A model generated the notes under the pieces. It ran no database searches. It saw only the letters and a program-made list of their open reading frames with translations, and was not told the DNA's origin. Made by a program: the position numbers and the translations under genes. From Cystobasidium ongulense (taxonomy: Eukaryota > Basidiomycota > Cystobasidiomycetes > Cystobasidiales > Cystobasidiaceae), in NCBI GenBank assembly GCA_022835595.1, contig BQUP01000003.1:1184629-1248628 (forward strand): 64,000 nucleotides of DNA, given 5' to 3'. Shown here piece after piece: positions 53,836 to 64,000 of this stretch; the stretch's first letter is position 1; the number at the start of each line of letters is the position of its first letter.

Positions 53836-54237
53836 AGGCCTGCATACAACGATGCTATCAATCGCCTGGCTATTTCCATCTCACGCAAACCACGACTTCC
53901 GTTTATTGCATTTTACGACTTTTCGTTTCAGTTTCATCCAGCACGCGGTGTTGCGTGTGTATACCCAGCGCATCTGCCTGACAAGCCTCATGTATAGCAT
54001 TTCGGGGAAGGGAAGAGTAGCATCTATTAGAACCTCTCCAGCAGTAGCGCCTTTTATCCTGGATCATTACATGTATACCTTCCTTTCTTGCAATGAATCA
54101 TTACTGTATCGCATCTCCCTGGCGATAAGTACGCAACGCTGTCCAGAAGCAGAGCCTGGATGATAGCAGCTAATCAACTCGAAAGCAGTACTGCCTGTGG
54201 ATAACCATCCATTCGCCTGTCTGATGCTTGTCCATAC
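53836..54237. other. Spacer after the small leader-bearing gene
   Basis: About 400 bp, T- and C-rich, with frames interrupted in all directions. Confidence 0.45.
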
Positions 54238-54245
54238 TTATAAGA
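54238..54245 (+). promoter_or_regulatory. TATA-like element
   Basis: CTTATAAGAG-type sequence about 25 nt before the ATG at 54267. The distance to the ATG is short for a full promoter and leader, so it may be incidental. Confidence 0.3.
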
Positions 54246-54266
54246 GCTCTTCCCGCTGCGAGTCGA

Positions 54267-54849
54267 ATGAGGCTTTTCGCGACGTCGCCTCTTTGCTCTT
54301 TGCCGACTCGTGCAAGAGAGACGAGGAAGATTGCGAAGAGAAAGCTGTCTGCCCCAAGAGTCACCAAGGAGCTATACAGCCTGGTAGAGTAGATGCTGCA
54401 GCCCCTCGGCGTCGCACGGTGTTCCAAACGCAACCAGCTTGCACAGCGAGCTGCAGCCAGGCTGAACCGGCATCGCAAAGTACAGCCGCATCTGCATCAA
54501 TCTATCGTCTATAACTTCTAGGATTCACATTTCCACCACAGCCTTACCAGAATCCAGGTTACAGAGGCGCTGGATGGCTGCTCGCCTTGACGCCGGCCCT
54601 CTCTGCAAGGGAGGACGGACAAACTCCGCTCAAAGGAACTTTCCGAGCTCACGACCATACACAGCTTTTCGCGGTGTAGAGTTGTCATCCAGTCTAACCA
54701 ACTGACCCACCTTTTCGCTGTTGAATTACCTGCAGCCTCGCCTGGTGCTCGGCGGCCAACGGACAGGCCGACAAACTCAAGCAGACAGCCTGTCGAGGGA
54801 GCTGACCACCGCTGGATGGCCTAGCGCCAACCTGATGGCGTCTGTCTAA
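54267..54849 (+). CDS. Possible small four-exon gene, unknown
   Basis: Candidate exons 54267-54383, 54438-54479, 54542-54673 and 54736-54849 all join in phase 0 through introns of 54, 62 and 62 nt, giving 134 residues. The N terminus (MRLFATSPLCSLPTRARET) looks like a mitochondrial presequence. Later text includes RKIAKRKLSAPRVTKELYS, then QNPGYRGAGWLLALTPAL and GQRTGRQTQADSLSRELT. I recognise no family, and the composition of the last exon is not strongly coding-like. Every splice site is a guess from the sequence. The next gene starts 160 bp downstream on the same strand. Confidence 0.35.
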
Positions 54850-55010
54850 AGTTTGTCCTCGCTTCAACTACAACCGTGTTGTACAACAGAGGTCTTTTCA
54901 CAGAGACGCATGCCGCCGAGGACACCAACTCCCAATATAAGTCTGCCCACCATCGGGACACATCTATCAGATAGAGGCCATCATACCTGGCAGACTTTCA
55001 ACACAAAGGC

Positions 55011-57915
55011 ATGTCAACAAATGACTGCGCTCCATATGCTACTGCAAGGACATCCATTCTCGTTCACAAGGGCAAAGGCATCTTGGTTAAACGCGCTCTC
55101 ACCAGAGATGTAAGTTTGGATCAGTCCAAACCAAGTGAATGACTTAACTGTCTGACTATGCGCTTGCCGCTCGCTATAGGAGGCCATCAAAGATGCTATT
55201 AGCGAGTTTGACATCCACGCTGATGCGCCACAACTCTGTAAGTGGGACACCTCAGAACATGCCGCTTTGTCGCAAACACATCACCCTTGCTAAATACATT
55301 GTCACTTTACTAGACCTCACATCCTTTGTGGGTGCCCAGGGTCAAGAGGTCGAAATCAGCAGATCGGCATTTGCCTTCATACGCGATACTATACCTGTCC
55401 ATGTCCATCTTAGAGAGGAGGATGACAGTGCAGGTGAGCTACAAACCAGTCAGCGCGGGCTGGAGTACCAACTGATTTATATATGTTTCTACTCGATCCC
55501 TAGAACGACCGCGGTGGCCAGCACTGCCCATGGCAGGACTCGTGCAAGAAGTGGCCAAGCCTGACCTGCCAGTGCAAGCTGCAGCGACTTCACGTTTCCC
55601 GTACTTGTTTGGCCGGGTCGGCGGAGAAGGCTCAAAGACGAGCGAGTCCAAAATTGAATCCAAGATGGAATCCATATCTGACTGGCAAAGGCATACGTCA
55701 GGTACTCCCGATACTAGCGCATCAGTCCATCGCCCGCGGCTGGAAACGTCTCAAGCACCAAAGCCGTACGCTACGCCTGTGCAAAGTCAAGAAGAGATGC
55801 TGTCAGAGAACGCTATGAACTCACTCATCAATAAATATGAGGCGCATGCGAACTCGTTGCCCTCCTCGCTCTCCGAGAGCCAACCCGGCACGTCGATTCC
55901 GAATCACGCAGGAAAAGCCTGGAATTGGTTCAAAAAAGCAGGAACCCTAGTGAAAGGCTCATCGGCAGCCGATGCTGCGGCGGACGTTAGCAAAGGTGAT
56001 ACTGCATCGTTTGCCAACGTGGATCCTACTTCAGCCAAAGCAAACACTATGCAAACCTCCAATGCACTTCAACTGCATGACCTGCCGAAAAGACCATCAA
56101 AAGATGACATGCAGTTTCACAGACATACTCTGAGTAAATATCGCGAAATACCAAAGCCACAGACTGCGCAGATTACAGAAGAAATCGAGACACTTCTCCA
56201 GAGTGGGCATTCACCGCCTGCTGAGCAGCTGGAACAAACGAATCATCTGCCTCTTAAAACCAACAATGCGACCGGGGCAGTGCGGGCTTCTGAAAATTGG
56301 GGTCCGGGATCACTGGTATTAGATGACGGTATATCGGAAAGTAGTACAACGCTCAATGACCCGCAAGATTCGAAGCGACCGCCATGGTGGGCTAAACCTG
56401 TTGATGCATTTGACGAAAAGAATCGCAGAAAGTTGGGCCTCAAACCATTGCATTTGAAGAGGAACGAAACAGGCAACATAGAAGATTTTGCTCCTGAAGG
56501 CCGGGAATTGCCAAATGAGCGAAACCGAAGTACTTCGCGGACAAATCGCCCACCCTCAATTGCTACAGCTGCGTCGAGAGACAGACAAATACAAACGGGA
56601 AAGGTCTCACCGGGGGTACCACTAGCTGGTCAGCGGAGGACAAGAATGAGTAGGATAGCCCCTATAAACAAGGACGACAATAATGCGCGACCTCTGCCAG
56701 CTGACATACCAGAGTCACCATTCTCTTCGAGGCGCTTTACCAGACTCGACAGTATGCAAATCGGACACAGAGCTGCGCAATCAAGGGGTATGATTCCTCA
56801 CGATGCTGTACCTGATGAGCAGCCCTCGAGAGGCTTGGAAGGACATCTGTCAGAACCGACCAAGTCGAACCCGCCTAGAACACGAGTTGAGGCCGAGGAC
56901 GCACTGCCCACGAAAAGTTCTAAAGAAGCCCGAGCTCGTGTGCAGCGTGCTTCTTCCGACAAATCTGAAGAGACAGCATCAAACCCTACACGTTCAGCTG
57001 CGGTTCCACCGAAAGAGGCTATTACGAATCTGAGAGGCGCGGGTATGTTCTATCTTTTCAAGTCAATTGTCTGACCTCGACTGACTTCTTTCACGCGATA
57101 GGCACAGATCCCAAACCGACAGTGCCTGTAGCGTTTCGCCCGCACGTCAGGCCCGTACCAGTCAGTCGATCCTCAAGCCAGCAGAGCGGGACTTTTGCGG
57201 CGGCAGCTATGGCTGCGCGGCGACAGATCACAAGGGATGGCAGTACTTACGGTGAGCAGCATGCGGCCCATCAAGATAGACACGGCGCAACCAACGATAG
57301 GAGAACGGTCAAGCAACGGACATCCTTATCGTCTCTAAAAGACTTTGTCGCGGCAAATCTGCCTGACGAAGAAGGATCTCAAGCTGAAAAGAACGACGAT
57401 GAAACAGCGATAGTCAATGTTCAACGCTTGGTGCTAGGGCCGATGGATCTATCTTCCCCAAATCGTAAAGGATCGACACTTGTTCTGAAGGCCAAGCTAG
57501 GGTTGTCCCAGCTTTCGCTAGAGTGGCAGCCCGAGTCGAAAGTTGTCCTTAACTTGCCGTTCGATGCTATCGCTGGCCTGCGAGTAAGTGGTGGGAGGAA
57601 GTTGGGAATACAGTGCTGTAGAATAACCTATGTCTTACCTCATCTCATCTGCAGCTACCTGACCCCGACTGCAGCGAATCGTTCATCATCATCAAGCCCA
57701 CGACGGGGGATGTCCGCTCGATTTTGATTGAGGTGGATGCAGAGAATCTCCTCGTCTTTCAAAGGTTTGTTCTGGTATTTATCATGGGTCTGGGGGCAGA
57801 TCTGGACCATGTATCGTGAGTGTGCTTTCTTCGTGCTAGATAGCGTGGTTGTACTAAACGAGTCTTGGGCAGGCCGGGAGACTTTTGCAAGATTTCCGAA
57901 GCAAACGGGTGGTAA
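55011..57915 (+). CDS. 816-residue protein of unknown function
   Basis: Seven exons: 55011-55109, 55180-55237, 55314-55433, 55504-57042, 57102-57583, 57655-57764 and 57873-57915. The true start at 55011 lies inside a longer open frame that is out of phase; only the 55011 frame joins correctly to exon 2. The N-terminal 95 residues look like a small globular domain (SILVHKGKGILVKRALTRDE, then AIKDAISEFDIHADAPQL and LTSFVGAQGQEVEISRSAF), possibly ubiquitin- or PB1-like by eye. A long disordered middle contains NALINKYE-like and GKAWNWFKKAGTLVKGSS segments. The C terminus is conserved-looking and beta-rich (GSTLVLKAKLGLSQLSLEW, VVLNLPFDAIAGLRLPDPD, SFIIIKPTTGDVRSILIEVD) and could be PH-like. No function is assigned. 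Confidence 0.72.
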
Positions 57916-58170
57916 TAGTAGATCCAGGTTTAATGTGTACGCAGGGAAATGTAGTCTATTCAAGCCATTGTACATGCTCTGCTTCCCGTATTCCCTCTTG
58001 CTTCCTGCCGTTACCATCAAGTGGAAATGGAAAGCCGTGCACGTGACCAGTTCTCTCGTTTTCTCCTTCTCAATACATCGACACGAGTTGGCGCAGCTCC
58101 AACAGCCGCAGCAAAGTAGACCAGCACGTCAGGCTACACCGTTGCTCTGCAGCACATCCCGCCCGCAGTC

Positions 58171-61055
58171 ATGGATCTCTCGCTCAACTTTGCGACAGAC
58201 GACGCTGCTCCTCGCGGGCGCAAGGCAAAACCTGCTGCTGGGGCAAGACGGCGACAGCAGCAGCAGCAGCAGCAGAAGGGCAAGAGCAGCTACAAGAGCC
58301 AGCCAGCAGCGACTACTGGAGCGCATGGCGATGGGAACGCAAGCTTGGCCTCGACATCCGGCGCCCCTGCTAAAAGTACAGCAAACTCGCACAATGCTGC
58401 AGGCCACCACCGCGAGCAGCAGCAGCAACAGCATGCAGGAGCGTCCACCAGCGAACAGGACGCAGCTGCAAAGACACCACTGACCGGCAGACCCCAGGTC
58501 ATCAGCAGCCTCTTTCCTAAGTTCCCGCCTGGAACACGCCGTCCAGAGGTAGCAGCCGCCACCGACACGCAGGACGAAGCGGAAGACTCGCCAGCAGCAG
58601 TGCTGGATCCCTCGAATGCGCCCTCGATGGCTGACGACTTTGCCAGCTTACCACTGCGGGCGAACATGGTCGCCCACCTCAAAGGAAAGATGGGCCTCGC
58701 ACACCCGACTACGATCCAAAAGCTGGCCGTCCCATTTTTGTGCAACAGCGAGACGCGCCAGAAAGACGCCATTCTGCAGGCACAGACAGGCTCAGGAAAG
58801 ACGCTGTCGTATCTCCTGCCTATCATCGAAGACCTGCTTAGAATTGCAAGCTCCGCCTCGCAGCCAGGCAAACCACTCGACCGAAGTATCGGTACAATGG
58901 CCATCATTCTTGTGCCAACCAGGGAACTGGCGAATCAGACCTTTGAGGTCGCGTGCCGTCTCTTGTCTTTCTCGTCGGACACTGGGTCTGCGAGCCACCG
59001 ATGGATCACTCCGGGACTTCTGACCGGAGGGGCCCACCGTCAGCACGAAAAAGCTCGCTTGAGGAAAGGTATTCCCCTTCTGATAGCTACGGTATGCTGC
59101 TTCCCATTCACTCTAAAGCTTTCTTTCCAGCTTGCTGACCCATTCATACGCAGCCTGGCCGTCTTCTAGACCACCTCGAAACCACCAAGGCCTTCCGCAT
59201 AGCAGGAGAAGTTGTTCGCAAGCCCAAAGATCCTTCCTCGAGCAGAGGAGGGCAAGAAGCAATAGATTCAGACGATGAGTTCGCCATCGAAGACAGTCTT
59301 CAGGCACCTCTCGTCGGACCCGAAGGCGGAGATGACGAGGTCTCCTCCGATGAAGACTTCGAAGGAAAAGGTGTCTCACGCTCACATCGGCGCAACGCAC
59401 CTTTGACATCTTCTCAGGAAACGACCATCAATCCGCATCTCAATCTGCGCTGGCTCGTTCTAGACGAAGCCGACAGACTTATGGATATGGGATTCGAGCC
59501 ACAAATTACCTCAATCATGAACCTGCTGGCTTCACGCCTGGACAAGCGGAAAGCTGCTCTCGCTCGCGCACTCAATAACGGCGATGTGAGAAGCCGGCTT
59601 GCAGGCCAACGACGCAAATACATAGAGCTCGATCAGCGAAGAACTCTCCTTTGCTCGGCTACAATTCAAGAAAATGTGGAAAAGTTAGCAGGCGTAGCGC
59701 TAAAAGAACCCCTTCTGATCAAAGGTGATGGAGATAAGGCTCAAGATAGTAAAACATCCAATAAACCAAACGATGGCTCCTCATGGAGTCACTATGCTCC
59801 TCCTTCGCAACTCTCGCAAATGTACGCCACAGTGGAACCCAAACTGCGCTTTGTCGCTTTAATTGCACTTCTACGACAACTCTTGCTTGCACCTGCCACA
59901 GCCTCAGCTCCTTCACAAAAGATCCTGGTGTTCCTATCGTGTACTGATTCTGTCGATCTACACTGGCACGCTATGGCAAACCTACGAATGGGCCGTGAAC
60001 CTGGAGGGGAACTCAAGAAAGACAAAGAAGATGCCATTCGCACGCAGTCTGTCATCTTACCCGGTACGGCTGTGTACCGGCTACACGGTAGTCTGGACTT
60101 GAAGACCCGTCTGTCAAGCTTGAAGGCTTTTGCTAGCAATAAGAGTGGCCCAGCGGTGCTATTCTGCACCAGTGTCGCTGCTCGAGGTCTAGACGTGCCT
60201 GATGTCAACTGTGTCATTCAATATGACCTGCCAACCGAGGTAACTGAATTTTGCATATTGAAACAATACCAAACTGACTCGTGAGATATTTCAGGGCGGA
60301 GTCACAGAATACGTACATCGTGTGGGTCGAACAGCGCGCGCAGGTGCAGGCGGACAGTCTTGGGTATTCCTTCTTCCGTCAGAAGCAGGCTGGGTGGACT
60401 GGGCGGAAAAAGAGATGAAACAAAGTGACGATGGATCCATAGAGAAACGTCTACACGAACGAACTATACACTCTTTATTGAAAAGCGGTTACGGCGGGAA
60501 GGACGCGCGCGATTACGAAACTCGTGCAACAGACGTGCAGATGGCATACGAGAGATGGGTAGCAGACGACTCTTCGGTAAGCCTTTCCACCTGGAAAGTT
60601 CGTCCACCTTCCTTGTAGGCTGATTTTTGGCTCTTCCATCAAAGAACTTGAATCTGGCACGAAAGGCCTTTTCAAGTCACGTCAGAGCCTACGCGACGCA
60701 TCCAAGCAATGAAAAGGAGATTTTCCATGTCAAGAACCTCCATCTGGGCCATCTTGCAAAAGCATTCGGCCTACGTGAGGCACCGGCGGGCATCGGCGGT
60801 GTGCCAAAGCAGAAGAAGCAAGCGGCTGGCGCTCGTCTGGCACCAGAGAACAAACGCAAGAGGCCCTCGGGCAACGATTCCGACAGTTCAGAGGAAGCTA
60901 CTCCAGACCCCAAGAGGCCTACTATACCACGTTCTGGTCGCGCTCTCGAAGGTAAAGGATTGCATGGACCTCACGGTGTCACCCGACGCGACTTTAACAT
61001 CGCCAACACGTCGGCTTTGGAGGCGCTTGTCGCGCGGAAAGGAGTTCGGAAATAG
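58171..61055 (+). CDS. DBP7: DBP7 DEAD-box helicase for 60S ribosome assembly
   Basis: Four exons: 58171-59091, 59154-60239, 60295-60576 and 60645-61055; 899 residues. The N terminus is low-complexity with two Gln runs. Helicase motifs are [11 protein letters not shown] (Q motif), [33 protein letters not shown] as [52 protein letters not shown] and [13 protein letters not shown]. The Dbp7 signature of a long acidic insert between GRLLDHLE and the DEAD strand is present (about 85 residues), as are the C-terminal [13 protein letters not shown] and [14 protein letters not shown]. Dbp7 acts in the nucleolus on early pre-60S particles. The identification is firm; human DDX31 is the counterpart. 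Confidence 0.95.
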
Positions 61056-61193
61056 ACAAGGTCGGGTGCGATGTTCGTCTATTAGATCTAAGGCTTATCA
61101 TTTGCCTGAGTAATTTACTACGACCTGTACGGTGTAGTGCTATTGTTGTTGCTATTTAATACATTTTAGGGAAGTTGCAGGATATATTGACGT

Positions 61194-62510
61194 CTACCGT
61201 GGCCCCAGGCTTTCGCGAAGCTCTTGGAACCGCCGCCACTCTTCTTCAGGCATTTCGTACGTGTTTGCGCCTTCTTCTGGGAATGTCCGGCTTTTGACTT
61301 CGTCGTGATAGGCGCGCAATGCATTGGGGACATCTTCTGCTAAATTTGCGAATTTCTTGCAGAACCGAGGGACTCGTTCAGTCATGCCAAGCATGTCTGT
61401 TTGCACCAGTACTTGACCTGCGCACGCTGAAGATGCGCCAATGCCTGTGAGCAGTAGCATAGTCAGCTTTGAAATTTACGTGTTTGGCTGCAAGGAGAAA
61501 ATGTCTTTACCAATTGTGGGTATCCGCAAATCGGATACAAGGGATTCTGCAAGTCGAGAGGGGAGTGCTTCTATGAGTATTGCGAAAGCACCAGCTTCTT
61601 GGAGAGCCAGAGCGTCTTTTGTGATTTGCAGCGCTGATTCTGCAGTTTTGCCTTGTACTCGGAAGCCAGAGAGCGCAGACTAGCGGGATGTCGGGTGGAG
61701 CCACAGTAGTAAGTAGATGCGATACGGTTCTGCAGCACCTGGTCAAGGATGGAGACCCACCTGTCTTTGAGGCATGAGACCGATGTGTCCCATTACAGGA
61801 ATTCCGATGTCGACTAGTCGGGATACCAAGGGCAGGACATCCTTGCCTCCTTCAATTTTGACAGCCTCCATTGCTCCTTCTCTCAGCATGCGTATAGCGT
61901 TTGTGACGCCAATTTCCATTGAAGCCTGATGGCTTCCAAAAGGCATGTCGCCTATGAGCAAGGGTGATTTTGCGCCGCGAGCGACTGCGCGGCAGTGGTA
62001 GAGCATCTCTTCCATTCCAATCTCGTTGGTGGATGCATACCCGCATGCAACCATGGCGAGCGAGTCGCCGACGAGACAAATGTCGATACCGGCTTCTTCG
62101 AGGTATCTGGAGGGATGTCGGTCCAGAGTAGGCGGTGGCCACGTGAGAGAGGTCAGCCAGGATGACCACAGTCTCCACGCCCGACCGGATCTCACCTTGC
62201 ACTGTGAAAGTCGTAGGCGGTGAGCATGCTGATGGGCGTGCCGGTCATGAACATGTGCTGGAGGGAGCGGAGGGTCACTTTTTTGCGAAGTTTTGTGGCT
62301 GCCGGGGGAGCCGTGTCAGGGAGTCCTACCAAGCGCACGGTAGGAGCAATACTGACCATCTGACCGCTCTGAAGGCCGCGTGCTGTACCTGCGTGCTGCC
62401 TGTCCTGGCGATATCGCTGGTGCACACTGGCTGCACGCTGAGGGTGATCGACCAGCACCACGGCGGATGGCCTTGACGAGGCTGGCAGACAGCGTGGATG
62501 CAGCTTGCAT
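61194..62510 (-). CDS. ECM31: Ketopantoate hydroxymethyltransferase (PanB/Ecm31)
   Basis: Five exons: 62510-62357, 62298-62196, 62106-61761, 61679-61511 and 61444-61194; 340 residues. A 50-residue Ser/Arg/Ala-rich leader fits mitochondrial import. The TIM-barrel follows: [115 protein letters not shown] and [18 protein letters not shown]. Metal ligands of the family (the Asp in VGDSL, the Asp in IGDMPFG and the Glu in KIEGG) are present. The enzyme adds the hydroxymethyl group of methylene-THF to 2-oxoisovalerate, the first step toward pantothenate and CoA. It is divergent from WSS1 across a repeat array. Confidence 0.95.
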
Positions 62511-63339
62511 GGTGGACAGAGGTGTGCGGATCTGGTCTTGCTGCTCGTGTCTCTATCCTATCAATAATGTCAAAGTAGTACTAATCCATACTAATGAAGT
62601 AATAATAATATCTAGATACTCTCTAGAAAGATGTTATCAATAATGTAGAAGTAGTGATAACGTATTAATAATACTATTCTAGAAAGTATACTTTCTAGAA
62701 GGATACTATTATTAATTGAAAAGTAGTACTAATGAAGTAATAATAATATCATTCTAGAAAGGATACTTTCTAGAAAAGTGTTATTAATAATGTAAAAGTA
62801 GTAACACTATATTAACAAAATCTTTCTAGAAAGAATACTTTCTAGAAAAGTATTATTAATAATTTGAAAGTAGTACTAGTACAGTAATAATAATATCATT
62901 CTAGAAAGTATACTTTCTAGAAAAGTACTATTATTAATTTCAAAGTAGTACTAATACATTAATAATAATATCATTCTAGAAAGTATACTTTCTAGAAAAG
63001 TACTATTATTAATTTCAAAGTAGTACTAATACATTAATAATAATATCATTCTAGAAAGTATACTTTCTAGAAAGATCTTATTATTATCTTGTGAATACTT
63101 TTGTTATACTAATAATAATATCTTTTATTTGGTTAATACTTTTTTAATGTTAATAATAAGATCCTTCTAGAAAGAACACGCTGCGTCTTGATGCTGCTCC
63201 TCTACACGCAGTGGCAAACAGCAAGCATACAAGACGTGCAAGCTGGAAAGCTCTGTCTATCTCTCGCCATCTCCAGTACCAACTCACTTTGAACTGACGC
63301 TGGGAGCGCCCTCCTGCACAGGCACCCTGCCATGCCATG
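62511..63339. other. Divergent intergenic region filled by an AT-rich repeat
   Basis: About 830 bp between the starts of ECM31 and WSS1. Some 600 bp of it is the tandem array annotated separately; the rest is ordinary sequence flanking each start. Both promoters must either lie inside the array or in roughly 100 bp next to each gene. Confidence 0.75.
62575..63175. repeat. AT-rich 75-bp tandem array with a 24-bp palindrome per unit
   Basis: Perfect or near-perfect palindromes (half-site TTCTAGAAAGTA, then its complement) start at 62677, 62752, 62824, 62899, 62974 and 63049, so the period is 75, 72, 75, 75, 75. Degenerate copies flank them at about 62610 and 63165. The spacer of each unit contains TTATTAAT, AGTAGTACTAAT and an AATAATAATATC stretch. 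The units at 62899, 62974 and 63049 are almost identical, so the array was expanded or homogenised recently. GC content is far below the rest of the window. It is non-coding and has no terminal inverted repeat or target-site duplication that I can see. Confidence 0.9.
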
Positions 63340-64000
63340 ATGGCGTCGTCGTCGGGCCCGCCTGGCGATGTAGGCCAGGTCAAGGTGAGGGCACGTATAT
63401 CAGTCAAAGCCAGCAGTGAGCTGATACGACCTGCACACTCGCAATCATCCAGGTGGTCAAGGACATGCCACGCATGGATGAAGCGCTGACTCTCCTCAAG
63501 AAGCTGCACAGTCTCTGCAAGCCCATCCAGAAGAAGTAGTAGGTGCTGGTGGTGGCAAGGTCATTTCGCCTAGCTGACGACGCAGACTAATGTGATGCAT
63601 ACTCTCTCTCTCTCTTCTGCTGACGGCCAAATCTCACTCTGGATTACTCACAAAGCGGATGGTACCTCCCCACCCTCACCGAATTCTTTCCAAGCAACCC
63701 AAACCTCCTCGGGATGAACCGAAACCACGGCGAGACCATCTTCATCAGACTTCGACCCGCCGACGACAAGTCTTCGTTCTTACCTCTGGAAGAATCCCTC
63801 GTTGGGACCCTCTTGCATGAATTCACCCACAACGTCCATGGACCTCATCACAAACAATTCTACGAGTTCCTGGATAAATTGCAAGACGAGTATGATGTAC
63901 TGCGCACAGGGGGATACAGCGGTGAAGGCTTCTTTAGCGAAGGCAAGCGAGCCGGCTACACACCCAATCTACCTCCGCACTTGGCCCGCGCAAAAGCTCT
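63340..64000 (+). CDS. WSS1: WSS1-type DNA-protein-crosslink metalloprotease, 3' end missing
   Basis: Exons 63340-63384, 63453-63535 and 63656 onward, running off the window; 157 residues are visible. After MASSSGPPGDVGQVK and MDEALTLLKKLHSLCKPIQK comes the WLM domain: GWYLPTLTEFFPSNPNLLGM, IFIRLRPADDKSSFLPLEE and the zinc site LLHEFTHNVHGPHHKQFYE, which fits HExxHxxHGxHD-type metal binding except that the final residue reads His. GYSGEGFFSEGKRAG follows, as in Wss1. In yeast Wss1 is SUMO-targeted and cleaves proteins crosslinked to DNA with Cdc48. SUMO-interacting and Cdc48-binding motifs would lie beyond the window end. Confidence 0.92.

Noticed and set aside
54853-55113. 86-residue plus-strand frame starting before 55011
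   Set aside because: It cannot join exon 2 in phase; the frame starting at 55011 does, and reads on into a consistent domain.
62511-63339. A transposable element or MITE in the AT-rich region
   Set aside because: The region is a simple 75-bp tandem array; I see no element-scale terminal inverted repeats, target duplication or coding remnant.

Overview
The window is about 64 kb of nuclear DNA from a basidiomycete fungus, probably a yeast or dimorphic member of an intron-rich lineage. The evidence is an almost wholly dikaryal housekeeping gene set, very short spliceosomal introns (mostly 50-80 nt) cutting nearly every gene, up to 16 exons in one gene, branch points of the ctactaac type, and intergenic spacers of a few hundred bases. 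Nothing looks bacterial, viral or organellar, and I see no CRISPR array, rRNA or convincing tRNA. I rebuilt exons by hand from splice signals and reading phase; nearly all joins keep phase, and I say where one does not.

Left part (1-22.6 kb): an RS-rich coiled-coil protein (-), TAF9 (+), a Tvp38/TMEM64 membrane protein (+), the mRNA-export helicase SUB2 (+), a PCI-domain Thp1/Csn12-family protein (+), two adjacent methyltransferases COQ5 and a carnosine N-methyltransferase (both -), a PP2C phosphatase (+), a small SnoaL-like protein (-), an MFS transporter (-) and dynamitin (+).

Middle part (22.6-34.3 kb): this is the accessory-looking stretch. It holds a TATA-driven, multi-exon gene of unknown function (about 23.4-25.1 kb, only partly resolved), a Ser/His-rich protein of unknown function, a YPD1-type phosphotransfer protein whose HPt bundle appears split by a long Ser-rich insert, and a tandem pair of paralogous unknown proteins with identical intron positions. 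Spacers here are 1-1.7 kb long.

Right part (34.4-64 kb): tubulin cofactor D (-), V-ATPase subunit B (+, 16 exons including a 15-nt microexon), DNA polymerase alpha subunit B (+), a 1716-residue SH3/double-RA scaffold (-), a Sec14-like CRAL-TRIO protein (+), two small possibly mitochondrial proteins (+), an 816-residue unknown (+), the ribosome-biogenesis helicase DBP7 (+), ketopantoate hydroxymethyltransferase ECM31 (-), and the start of the DNA-protein-crosslink protease WSS1 (+), which runs off the window. Between the divergent ECM31 and WSS1 genes lies an AT-rich array of 75-bp tandem repeats, each carrying a perfect 24-bp palindrome; this is the most distinctive non-genic structure in the window.

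The genes do not form a pathway cluster. Several serve nuclear gene expression (TAF9, SUB2, Thp1/Csn12-like, DBP7, POL12) and the microtubule/dynein system (cofactor D, dynamitin), but they are interspersed as is usual for a fungal chromosome.
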